Origin: Isoetes engelmannii
Taxonomy: Eukaryota; Streptophyta; Lycopodiopsida; Isoetales; Isoetaceae
Length of the DNA: 20,161 bases
Direction: 5' to 3'
Assembly (NCBI GenBank): GCA_011763485.2
Contig: JAANSK020288379.1
Location: forward strand, 1-20,161
Below the pieces are notes generated by a model. That model was not told the origin of the DNA, did not search any database, and was given only the letters and a program-made list of their open reading frames with translations. Below, piece by piece: positions 8,729-16,983 of this stretch; position 1 is the first letter of the stretch; every line of letters starts with the position of its first letter. A program made the position numbers and the translations under genes.

Positions 8729-9397
8729 TCAGCTGGATTTTATATTAAAGGAAAAGCTGGTTCGGTTTACATTTTCAAAACTTGCAGCTTTATAGGATTG
8801 TCCAAAACCAACTGCAGAAAGCTCGCTGCTTAAAGGTAGACCAAAATATGTCGAAGCCAGGCACTTGTCAATGTGTTGATTAACTATATCTCCACCCAGG
8901 TCCCCAAAGAAAGCCTCTGAACAAATTGGGCAATGACCTGTCACTACTGCATCTTTAATAAACACAGGTTAGAAGCTATTTAAAAATTACACAAAAGAGT
9001 TGAATGTCAACATCTTTTTCTTGGCTAATAACAATATCTGCCAATTGGCTTCCAGAACTATCACCTATAGTACCTTGGCATGTAGCAACCATGTTTCCAG
9101 TGTCAGGAATATACGAATCAGATATTTTACCACTCTCTTTCCTTGGTAGTTGCACTTTGCATACTTTGTCACCATGTGTTAGTCAAAATCCTTTCCTTTG
9201 TGATCCCTCTGCCATGGATGGTACTTGAAGCAACCCTTTACTTTGAACCTGACGACCAATTACATATCACCAAGAGTATACATATCGTACCTTATATCTG
9301 TATGCTTTGGTATGCTGGATTCAGTTGCATCTATAATGTTGATCATCTCTTTCCCCCATATTGAAACGTGTCTTTTAGATGGCATTGATGGAACCTC
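8729..9397 (-). pseudogene. Gene remnant with C-terminal UBZ4-like zinc finger
   Basis: Three minus-strand blocks read as protein. Block 1 (9397-9291) includes RHVSIWGKEMINIIDATESS. Block 2 (9248-about 8995) includes VQSKGLLQVPSMAEGSQRKG, an in-frame TGA (9183-9185), then DSYIPDTGNMVATCQG and DIVISQEKDVDIQL. Block 3 (8946-8729) includes GHCPICSEAFFGDLGGDIVN followed by QHIDKCL, and ends at a natural stop. Block 3 fits C-x2-C-x15-H-x3-C, the ubiquitin-binding zinc finger (UBZ4) layout seen at the ends of DNA-repair proteins such as RAD18. TGCAG before block 3 and GTGTAA after block 2 are plausible splice signals. The 42-nt gap between blocks 1 and 2 is too short for a normal plant intron. I infer a decayed or fragmentary repair-type gene; the exact family is not recognised. 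Confidence 0.45.
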
Positions 9398-9632
9398 ATT
9401 TTAATTATCTCTTTCCTTGTTTGGGTCCAAATATGGCAGAGTAAAAAGGGATAAATCTTTAAGATGCAGTGTTAAATATCCCCTCCAGATCAAATAACGT
9501 GTTTCAAGTAGTAAGATACAAATATTTTCTGCAGTCGTTACAAAGGGTAGTTTGGCTTATCCGGCCTGAACCAAACAGCATCTCGCACGATGGGTGAATC
9601 AAACTGCATCTTACATGTGAAATAAGCAGAAG

Positions 9633-9724
9633 GGGGGCCGGATTCTTCAATCGGAGGGGGCTAGATAATTAAGAAGGCGGCCAGGCGGGATTCTTCAGTC
9701 CGGGGGGGCCGTATTCTTCAGCCC
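9633..9724. repeat. GATTCTTCA-rich degenerate tandem repeats
   Basis: Three degenerate units contain (G/T)ATTCTTCA (9641-9649, 9689-9697, 9712-9720), each bordered by G-rich blocks (GGGGGGCCG, GGCGGG, CGGGGGGGCC). This is the most G-rich plus-strand stretch of the window and lies just before the first exon of the next gene model. It could be a low-complexity promoter-proximal repeat or a transposon edge. Upstream, GTTTGG/CCAAAC (9550-9576) forms a short inverted pair like those at some MITE ends. Confidence 0.5.
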
Positions 9725-9730
9725 TCTCTC

Positions 9731-10298
9731 AGAAACCTCAGCGGAGGCTTGTATGAAAATGACATTCATTTTCTGTTAGAAATTCTGCAGGTAGCGAATA
9801 GATTTCTTTAAGCTTATTACGTTGCTTAAGCCTATTACACGGTGTTTTTTCTTGAACAAAATTTTTAATTCTGGCTGTTGTGATGCAGAATGTGGAGGAT
9901 AACGCGTATAAAAAATGGGTTCCTCCATCGTTGGAAATCATTCTCACAGACAAGGATGTAACAGAAACTGGAGCATCCGGACACACTTATTTTTCAACAA
10001 TGAAATGGGGTTCTCGGAAAAAAAAACATAGAGGCACTTTGCAGTATTGGGCGATCGACCAAGAAGGGCAACAAGGCAGATGGATACATTGGGGAAAAAG
10101 GTTAGATTAATCGTCAAACATTTTCAATCTTAGTTTCATAGTTTGATGCTTTCCTTGTTATGAAGAATGGATCGTTGCTCATTCTATTCTCTGTTTAATT
10201 TTTTTAGGGATCGGATTCGAGAGCATTTTCTTAGTATCTGGACGCCCACATATCATAAGCAATGGTTTTCGGATCCGCTTTCACGACCAGCCCGATAA
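9731..10298 (+). CDS. Three-exon gene model or fragment, unknown protein
   Basis: Three plus-strand exons join without breaking frame: 9731-9790, 9889-10100 and 10208-10298 (121 codons including the stop). Signals are CAG|GTAGCG after exon 1, pyrimidine-rich TTGTGATGCAG before exon 2, AAAAG|GTTAGA after exon 2 and TAATTTTTTTAG before exon 3. The exon 2/3 junction splits an Arg codon and restores ..WGKRDRIREHFLSIW. The protein reads as real sequence: SGGLYENDIHFLLEILQ, WVPPSLEIILTDKDVTETGA, MKWGSRKKKHRG and QYWAIDQEGQQGRWIHWGK, then TPTYHKQWFSDPLSR before TAA. No start codon is identified, so this is the 3' part of a longer gene or a captured fragment. The family is not recognised; a basic RKKK patch and many aromatic residues are visible. 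Confidence 0.5.
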
Positions 10299-10325
10299 TG
10301 AAGCTGGATTGGGCTATGTGGTGCC

Positions 10326-10351
10326 AGAATAGTACCTTCACGAGCGCATCA
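10326..10351. repeat. 26-bp direct repeat, left copy
   Basis: A 26-bp sequence beginning AGAATAGTACCTTCACGAGC is repeated exactly at 10976-11001. The two copies bracket the DUF3444 fragment. The left copy starts 28 bases after the stop of the three-exon model. Confidence 0.95.
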
Positions 10352-10929
10352 GAGTTTTTTGAACTCTAAAATCTCCGCATGCAAGGGGAGGATTATAAGG
10401 GCCCATGAAAGGATCTAACCAGTTAATCTTGGTTTTGGAAGGGTTCCTAGTAACCTTTTTTACACGGCAGTAGATCTTCGGCATCTCGTCACGATGGTGA
10501 TACAGGGCCCAGATATCGCATTCCTTGATGCGAGACTCTGATCTGGAGAGGTCGAAATATGTAAAATCTGTATCTGGAATGTGAATAAGCTTTTGAATGC
10601 GAGATTTATTGTAAGGATCAGGTAGTGCATATTTGGGTGACCTGGGTTTTTTTTTCCAGAGCTGCAGAAGCCTGTAGTCTGGAATTTGGAGGGCCCTGAT
10701 GCTGAATGCTTTCTGATCTACACCTGATTCGTATGTGGGTTTGTGGAAATTCCTGTGGCACCCACGTGCCATGCATCGCATTTTGCCGTTTGATTCGTCC
10801 TTCTCATATTATTGCATGCATCCGTCGCATACTGGGCATGTTGAATCTAGCTTGTAGTTCCTCTTGCATTTTTCCCACCTTGCTGCCTCCATTTCTACCC
10901 TATGTACCTTCATTTCTGCCTGTATGCCT
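10338..10929 (-). pseudogene. Zinc ribbon + DUF3444 fragment (J-protein C-terminal type)
   Basis: DUF3444 is a plant domain usually at the C-terminus of DnaJ-type proteins, often after a zinc ribbon. The frame 10338-10781 contains IPDTDFTYFDLSRSESR, then CDIWALYHHRDEMPKIYCRV, KINWLDPF and LACGDFRVQKT, all typical DUF3444 blocks in order. Upstream in the same frame STCPVC and, after a TAA (10809-10811), MRCMARGCHRNFHKP look like the two halves of the zinc ribbon. An acceptor-like TTTTTTCTCAAACAG ends at 10930. The start at 10781 is only an internal Met. There is no J-domain in the window. The reading frame enters the left 26-bp repeat and stops there, so the domain is probably truncated by the boundary. 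It is a fragment or a broken copy. Confidence 0.75.
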
Positions 10930-10975
10930 CTGTTTGAGAAAAAATGGGTAAGATTAGCTCGAAAATCATGCTCTT

Positions 10976-11001
10976 AGAATAGTACCTTCACGAGCGCATC
11001 A
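10976..11001. repeat. 26-bp direct repeat, right copy
   Basis: Exact second copy of 10326-10351, 650 bases away in the same orientation. Flanking bases outside the repeat differ between the copies. Confidence 0.95.
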
Positions 11002-11230
11002 TATGCTTAGATAGGGGCTAATAAAGAGTAAGATTCAGGTCATCGCACAAATCTTATGAATAGAAGTGCCATAAATAGTAATGCGTTCGTAAGATAAAGC
11101 TTGAATCAAATCGTTTTCAATATGGAATTTTTCTTATAGAATGCCTTCCTTTTCTTTTTCTTGATGAAAATTTTGGGACAAAATAATTATTGAATAGACA
11201 TTGTGTACCTGGTTGTTTGATTCAAGCTAA

Positions 11231-11475
11231 TGCAACTTGGAATCAGTAGCAATGCTTGAACTTGCAACTCCACATGCCAAACATCTGGATGATTCCATGA
11301 TTTATGGTGGTGGAGGAATTTGCGTTTCAGTTGAGCAAGTTCCATATAAAGACGACCCCATTGATAAGAATTTAGAAAAGCCTAGATACTATATAGCTAC
11401 ACCAATTTATGGCCTTGCTTCAGAGATCCATAATAGGAACTATCAAGAAATACATGTGAATAGAAAACATGTTAA
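11231..11475 (+). pseudogene. Coding-like exon fragment, unrecognised
   Basis: The plus frame from about 11237 has non-random composition for 70 or more codons: LELATPHAKHLDDSMIYGGG, CVSVEQVPYKDDPIDKN and KPRYYIATPIYGLASEI. After about 11475 it turns Lys/Thr-rich and runs into a 16-base T run (11555-11570), which does not look coding. No domain was recognised. GGAATCAG before the frame could be an acceptor. The frame is open, so it may be an exon of a longer gene or part of an old insertion. It lies in the same orientation as the blocks at 12170-12447. Confidence 0.35.
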
Positions 11476-11554
11476 AACGAAAACACACCAAAAGTATTAT
11501 ATTACATCAAAGCTAAGTACAACATACTCAATATTACTCAATTGTGGTGGCATG

Positions 11555-11570
11555 TTTTTTTTTTTTTTTT
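11555..11570. repeat. T16 homopolymer
   Basis: Sixteen T residues. It may be the reverse complement of a retrotransposed poly(A) tail, but no element body or target duplication was identified to its right. Confidence 0.6.
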
Positions 11571-11575
11571 AATTA

Positions 11576-12165
11576 TATACTAGTGTCAATGAATAGAACA
11601 AACAAAAAGAGGTGTGCTTATGGGAAAAGCAAGGTTACATTTGATGGTAAGTGCATAAATAGGTGCATGGTGTTAAAAATTGACATTGTAAAGGATATAT
11701 TTTGGTAACCTAAGGAAACGTGATGAGTGCTTTAATCCTTGTGAAGTTAGGAAAATGTCTAATATAAAATGGAAAAATTATAAACTAAGATCACATGGAA
11801 ATAGAAATGTAACTTAGAGTAACATAAGGTAAAGTGAAAAGCCAAAATTTTATCCTAAGGATCGAGAACGTAAAGGAAAATACGGGCAGTAATGGATTTA
11901 GAGTTATTATAAGGTACTTACCTAACTCTGCTATGGAATGGGGCGTTTGGCAAATCCTAGGGCTACCGAGATCACTGTACCAAGGTAATGGCACGCTTAA
12001 AACTTCAATTAGCCGAAAGACTGGTAGAGAAATCGTCCTTATTCTGAGATAACTTGGATTTGGCAAAAGCAAAGGCAGCAGGCTATGATCAAACCTACAG
12101 GTATTGGTCAATGCCTATAATAAAGCGGTGTACACTGCAATAAGTTTTTAGAAAAACCCTAATAT
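11576..12165. other. AT-rich stretch with weak coding signal
   Basis: An open plus frame (11834-12052) includes FRVIIRYLPNSAMEWGVWQI and is in the same phase as the block at 12182, but several stops lie between them. No family was recognised. It may be decayed coding sequence. Confidence 0.25.
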
Positions 12166-12169
12166 GCAG

Positions 12170-12447
12170 CTTGTTATAAACATGATGGATGATGAATTCG
12201 ACTCAGATGGTAGACCTTTATATCCCAGCCCTGAAGATGATAGGTTCTTAAATAAGAAGTAGTTAGAAGAGGAATTTGCAGCTTGCTTGTCTTTCTCTGA
12301 TTATTCTGAAAGTTCTGAGACGATGGGAGACCATAAAAATTATAAGAGAGAGGCATATGGCAACAAAAAGGGAGCTAAAATAGCAGAATTTGAAAAGGGG
12401 GAACACAATGATCTGAAGACTTCACTACAGACCAAGACGAATTTCAG
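12170..12447 (+). pseudogene. Acidic coding-like exon with one premature stop
   Basis: This plus-strand stretch is easy to miss because a TAG (12260-12262) cuts it. From ATG 12182 it reads MMDDEFDSDGRPLYPSPEDD, then, after the stop, LEEEFAACLSFSDYSESSE and later a Lys/Glu-rich segment (KREAYGNKKGAKIAEFEKGE). It is bordered by an acceptor-like AATATGCAG (ending 12169) and a donor-like TTTCAG|GTATTC (exon end 12447). The frame otherwise stays open to TAA at 12458. The acidic, serine-rich make-up suggests a disordered region. No family was recognised; I infer a decayed exon. Confidence 0.4.
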
Positions 12448-12460
12448 GTATTCTAGATAA

Positions 12461-13210
12461 GATTTAAGACTTGAAAATGTACAAATATATATCACTTAGT
12501 AGGAGCAGAAGCTTCTGCTACAAAATTATATAAGAATTCTATGTTTTTATGTTGTTTAGAAGGATCTAGTATGTATACTAACATGGCAGACGGATACAAG
12601 AGCTGATCGGCTCTAAACCGAGAGGCTCCATTGTACCTTTTGGCCCTTCACTCATTACCAATCTTATGCTAATGTTGTGTTGTTTGGCTGCAGGTACCGG
12701 ACCTCTCCTGCCGTTGTCTTTTTCTTGCTGTTTGTTGGTTGTGCATCTAGATCTGGAAGTTTTCTCTTGAAGCATTACAAGGAAGAAACTGTTTTGGGAA
12801 GTAAGCAGTAACAGGTTTTATAACAGGTGGTGTTTATCTAAAGTTCTTCATATGTAGATGGAAATGATATGATATGTGTAGAAGTTTAATATGTAACCTG
12901 ATTTTGAGAGACGCGCATCTATCCATGGATGCAAAACATTTACTGATTTTTTAAGCAAAAGCCTGTATCAAACAATAGCATGAATATTATTTTCAAGTAT
13001 AATATGCTGGAAAACAGTAACAGATCGTATATTTTGAAGAGGAATATAAGCAGTAACAGAGTTTTTATCTTTAAAGAGAAATATGTTTACTTTATGGTTT
13101 GTACATGTGTTATCTCCTTGAAAAATAGTATGATAAAATCATGTTAAAGTCCCGGATTAAAACATCCAGGGAATGCAAGAAATAATATTTAGGTGACAGT
13201 TGTTGGGTTC

Positions 13211-13213
<3 letters not shown>
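12461..13213. other. Spacer without supported gene
   Basis: Nothing convincing beyond isolated acceptor-like TTGTTTGGCTGCAG (near 12693). Open frames on the minus strand (12578-12775) have no recognisable content. Confidence 0.4.

Positions 13214-13240
<27 letters not shown>
13214..13240. repeat. T27 homopolymer
   Basis: Longest homopolymer in the window. Read on the minus strand it is an A27 tail, which could end a retroelement occupying some of the DNA to its right. No matching target duplication was found. Confidence 0.6.
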
Positions 13241-13244
<4 letters not shown>

Positions 13245-13469
13245 ATTCGTTGCATGCAAGTATAGAGAATAATGGAAACAAAAGGGAAAAGTCATGAGGC
13301 TTATCGTCAAAAAGGCAAAAAGTAGAAAAGCATTACATAAACTGTAGTGGTCAATAAGGGACGCATGCATGCATTAAATCTAACCTTGGATTGGTGTATT
13401 TGAACCGTAGGACGAATATTTTTTGGAAAACAAAGGTATGTAAGCAAAAGATGATGGTTAGAAGATAAG

Positions 13470-14032
13470 ATAATATATTTTAATGTCGCGCCACAAAGGC
13501 AGCATCCAATTGGACATGCGACGGAACAGTACAAAGGGGACCGAAGTCCTGAAACAGTGCGGGGACCGAAGTCCTGAAAACAGTACAAAGGGCCGAAGCC
13601 CATGAACAACAACATGGCTACCACAGACCGGATGAAAAAACCCCTTTGGGGAAAAACCGTAGCTGTGATAGTCAGTGCTGTCCACAAAGCCAAAAATCCA
13701 TGTTGTTGCCAGAACGCAGCAAACAATTACCTCCTGAATCCTTCTCCACAGCCTTCAATTCCGGTATAAGGTGCTGGGCGCTGATGCAGGTAAGCGAGCT
13801 GGCCACCAAACCACCACTGGTACTAAGCAACCAACCCCCGAAAACTGCACCTGACGCGAAGAAGACAAACCAAAAAGCGCATGCGCTAACAAATAGGCAC
13901 AGAAAGGAGATGGCTAAAGGGCGATGCGCTGATGCAAACAGAGGGGCCATCGCTAAAGCAACAGAGCGCAGGCGCTGGGCGCCAGGCGCCCAGACGCCAA
14001 GGCGGCAGAGGAAAAGTTATGCTGACATGTAA
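13470..14032 (-). mobile_element. Possible non-LTR retroelement fragment, GC-richer
   Basis: On the minus strand the left end (about 13525-13475) repeats the tail segment seen at 6375-6405 (GGATGCTGCCTTTGTGGCGC + GACATTAAAA) and passes into an ATCTT-rich stretch where the other copy has TTACC units. Inside are two 25-bp tandem units (13536-13560, 13561-13585; core GGGGACCGAAGTCCTGAAA) with a third partial one. A perfect palindrome lies at 13975-13993 (CTGGGCGCC, centre A, GGCGCCCAG). Base composition is clearly richer in G+C than both flanks, suggesting inserted DNA. CATGCATGCAT lies on both sides (near 13361 and 14053) and might be a target duplication. No RT or endonuclease motif was seen. 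Open frames on either strand here carry no recognisable domain. Confidence 0.4.
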
Positions 14033-14039
14033 AAGGTTT

Positions 14040-14480
14040 TGTAAAGATATTTCATGCATGCATAAAGTCATATAGAACCATTATATTTTGTAAGGAAATA
14101 GAGAAAAAGTACGGTTATATGTGGAATTTAATGGTTAGATAGGTTGTACCATGGTAAAGAGTGTAAGGAGATGTAAAGAAAATAAAAGTAGACGTCCTCC
14201 CTATTGATATTAAGGATAGATTTCTAACTAAGGATTTGAGGTAGTTGATAATAGAGTTTTCAAGAGATGTATTGATAAGATGCATGGGCTAAGAACTGAA
14301 ATGATAAGGGGTTTTGGCCCTTAAAAGTATTAGATATATGTTAAATATAAGGGTCATAAAGGCTAAAGGACAGCAAGTACATCTGATTCACATGAAAATG
14401 GAATCAAGATTGATAATACAATTCCTGGGATTGACCAAGAATTGATGACAAGCCTAGGCTAGGATTCTAGGTTTGGATGG
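14040..14480 (+). other. AT-rich DNA with decayed coding-like stretch
   Basis: From about 14190 the plus frame reads VDVLPIDIKDRFLTKDLR, then after a stop LIIEFSRDVLIRCMG and, after more stops, VLALKSIRYMLNIRVIKAKG and VHLIHMKMESRLIIQFLG. Four or more stops rule out a working gene. The composition is protein-like but AT bias can produce this. No family was recognised. Confidence 0.25.
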
Positions 14481-14500
14481 TTTTTTTTTTTTTTTTTTTT
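14481..14500 (-). other. Poly(A) tail of the LINE (T20 on + strand)
   Basis: Twenty T residues at the downstream end of the minus-strand LINE, in the place expected for target-primed reverse transcription. Confidence 0.75.
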
Positions 14501-15208
14501 CGAAGGAAAGAGATTTTTTTGATCATTAATAGAAGAAAACAAATACAATAGAGTTACTAGTCATGGTGGAAATCTAAAGAGTAGGCTCGAAATTAAAGAC
14601 AACAAATTTTAAGTAGTTTAGGACATAAAGCATTAAATTCCTGATTCTATGAAGATCAGGAATTTTCCACTTAGCAGTACTAACCAGTAGCACCCTAGCA
14701 GAATAGATAATTGCTGTTGTGATGAGAGAAACTCTTATCATGGAAAAAGATTGAACAGTTTGAAGGTAACTCCACATAGTCTTGTTGTTTTAAAGAAAAT
14801 CTTCAAAGTACTGTGCTGGATCAATTCTAAGCAGAATCTTGAGCAGATATCAGGAGCCAAGATATGCTTGTGATCAAGCAGCTGAGTAGATAAAGAAACC
14901 TGCAGAGACAAAAAGGAAGAAAGTTTATGGCGAGGTCAGAACTTGTATGTGTCAATGAAGCTGAAGTTTTCAAAGACATTAGGCTAGATGATGTGACTGT
15001 TTTTCTTTTATCCCCATTCCATACTGTCAATCAGATATTCAGGATTACAGGTTGCCATAAGAAGAATCAAGTTACCATAGGCATCTGCCTGGCCTCTATG
15101 GTACTAGTAGCACTCTCTATAATGGTCAAACTGCTTAGCTGTCATAATCTGATGGTTCATTTGAAGAAATCAATACAAGTTTGCCATCTGATATGTTGCA
15201 GAGCAGAA

Positions 15209-15640
15209 TTATTCTGTCCATTTGAGCTCTTTCTGTGGAACCACTCTTGATCTCAGAAAATATTTACTCTTGTCACTTTCCATTAACATGTGGTCTATCT
15301 CTGCAAGAAGGTCCTGAAAAGGCCTTTTCCCCTTGCCTTTTACAGTTCCTGTGCTGGTCCCAGGTCCACTGCCTGAAGGATCTAAGTGAGCAGAGAGTCT
15401 TGCTTCTGCCAGGTCGAAACCAATATCCAAGGTTCTTTTGCAGCTTTTCAGGTAATCTAGCAAAAGAGAATTAAGTATTAGAAGGAGGATGCAGAAAATG
15501 AAGGTTAAACAGATTATGAATTCCATAGTATTCCCCAATGTTATCCCATCCTGTATCATGTCTGTTATCCCTTCTTTTGCACATGTTCCTGTGAGAGGTA
15601 GCAGTGGACTCCAAATCATAGTTGATGTGGTGTTTTAGCC
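15209..15640 (-). other. LINE 3' region with open frame, unrecognised
   Basis: Downstream of zf-RVT the minus strand stays open to 15209. It includes a hydrophobic run (IICLTFIFCILLLILNSLLL) and then a Gly/Ser/Lys-rich part (SGSGPGTSTGTVKGKGKR) ending in charged DLLAEIDHMLMESDKSKYFL. This may be the C-terminal extension of ORF2 or sequence carried by the LINE. AATTCTCTTTTGCTAG and TTCTTCCTTTTTGTCTCTGCAG (near 14900) look like 3' splice sites, but no spliced product can be proven. Some L1-type plant LINEs carry an RNase H domain here; I do not see its motifs. Confidence 0.35.
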
Positions 15641-15644
15641 AAAC

Positions 15645-16625
15645 TAAAGAAAATTTCTTCTTACCAAAGATGCATCTGTTTCTTTGTTTCCAAATATTCC
15701 ATAAGGCAATAAAGCAGATTGTATTAATGAAGGGGTTATCATTGGAAATGAAGGAAACAAGATTCTGAGGTTTCTGGATGCCAAAGGTGCTCTCGAACCA
15801 ACCCCAAAAACTTGCCAGCTTAGGACAAGTAAACATATGTTCCATGGGTTCATCAGAATTGCAACCCAGGGGGCAGATAGAACTGGCCAAATTGGAGTTA
15901 GTTAGGGACACTTTTGTTAGCAAAGATCCAGATAAAGTAGGAGATCTTAGGAGAACAATAGGAATTCCAGACATTATGAAACAATTTAGATTCCTCTTTT
16001 CCCGAGATATTCCAATAAACTCTAGCTTTCGAAGGAGAGGATTGAGTTGAGAGATACTTGTAGATAACAGAAACTTTATATCTCATTTTACCATTGAGAT
16101 TCCAGTCAACCATAGAATCATTCACAGGGATTTGTAAATGTCTAAGATGAGAAGAAAGATGTCTGTAGAGCCTTCTGTCAGTAGAAGTTCCCCTAATGGT
16201 ATTCTTGAGGGCAGTCCAAGTGATGAAATTCCTATTTACCCATAGATCTCTAATTGTTTTGAAGCCATAGTCAGTCCACTTTTTGTAAATTTTAGGATGC
16301 ATGATAGCAAGAGGAGTGTTATCATAATCAGACAGAGTTGGATTTCAAAAGATTGAAGTACCTGAGTTACTAGAGTCTGGATGGTTATGCTTAAAGGCTG
16401 ACTGGACTTTATTCCATGCCATGATCAAATTTCTCATAAGGGATGAAGCGCAAGGGGCAGATTTAAGATTGTTAAAAGCTGAGGAAGGCAATTGATGAGT
16501 AAGAGTAGGGTGATTTTTTATTTGACTTTTCTCAATCCAATAGTTGATGAAAGAAGAAGCAGGATTGTCATGACCATGAAGAGATTTCAGGACATATTTT
16601 CCTGCAAGAGCACAACCCCGAAGGA
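15645..16625 (-). pseudogene. LINE ORF2: post-RT region and zf-RVT zinc domain
   Basis: This is the C-terminal part of plant LINE ORF2. From 16625 the frame reads RGCALAGKYVLKSLHGHDNP and FINYWIEKSQ. A stop near 16345 follows, then KIYKKWTDYGFKTIRDLWVN. The zf-RVT segment has VYWNISGKEESKLFHNVWNS and KISYFIWIFANKSVP. After a frame change around 15900-15970 it continues with CPLGCNSDEPMEHMFTCPKL, the Cys/His part of the domain, then ALWNIWKQRNRCIFGKK. Domain order matches the family. The stop and frameshift show decay. Confidence 0.85.
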
Positions 16626-16629
16626 AGAT

Positions 16630-16983
16630 TTATTTGCAAGCAAGGCCCCCAAGAGCTTTTGGTCTAGAGACAGTTAGCCAATTTACCATATGGTTCTTTC
16701 CCCAAATGAAGTTCCTAATGATTTTCTCAAGCTGGTAGTAGATACATTTAGGAGCTAGCAAGGTTGAAGAAAAGTAAACATGAGAGCTAGCAATGACAGA
16801 ATTGGCAATAATGGCTCTACCAGCTAAAGATAGGCAACTTCTGTAATTATTGAGCTTCTTTTTTATTCTAGCAATAATGGGAGACCAGAGACCTTTGAGA
16901 TTAGAGTCAAGTGAGAGAGGCATACCTAGCAGATTAGTGGCCTGAGAGGATGATGTTGAGAGATGAGTTCTTGGCATACACCA
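16630..16983 (-). pseudogene. LINE ORF2: reverse transcriptase C-terminal end
   Basis: The frame 16977-16630 carries the conserved thumb-side block of plant LINE RT: LLGMPLSLDSN, then PIIARIKKKLNNY, LSLAGRAIIANSVIAS, KCIYYQLEKIIRNFIWGKN and VNWLTVSRPKALGGLACK. The catalytic palm (YADD box) would lie further upstream and is absent: the coding sequence meets an LTR boundary at 16984. The Met at 16977 is internal, not a start. Confidence 0.9.

Larger units (their letters stand above)
14481..16983 (-). mobile_element. L1-type LINE, 3' half, interrupted
   Basis: A plant L1-like retrotransposon reads right to left. Its poly(A) tail appears as T20 at 14481-14500, preceded on the minus strand by an AT-rich end as usual. 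The coding part starts inside the reverse transcriptase domain and continues through the zf-RVT domain typical of plant LINE ORF2. The right edge is abrupt: RT coding sequence continues up to the start of an LTR at 16984. Frames change near 16630 and 15900-15970 and there is a stop near 16345, so it is inactive. No endonuclease or ORF1 region is present. No target duplication could be confirmed because the 5' part is missing. Confidence 0.85.

Noticed and set aside
13646-14032. 128-codon plus-strand open frame in the GC-rich block
   Set aside because: It overlaps several open frames on both strands, has no recognisable domain, and its composition (Arg/Ala/Lys/Pro) follows the local GC-rich bias.
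11834-14450. Endogenous viral (pararetrovirus) sequence
   Set aside because: The decayed plus-strand blocks raised the idea, but no RT, protease, movement or coat motif could be pointed to.
14927-15250. 107-codon plus-strand open frame
   Set aside because: It is antisense to the LINE 3' region and has no family resemblance or start context.
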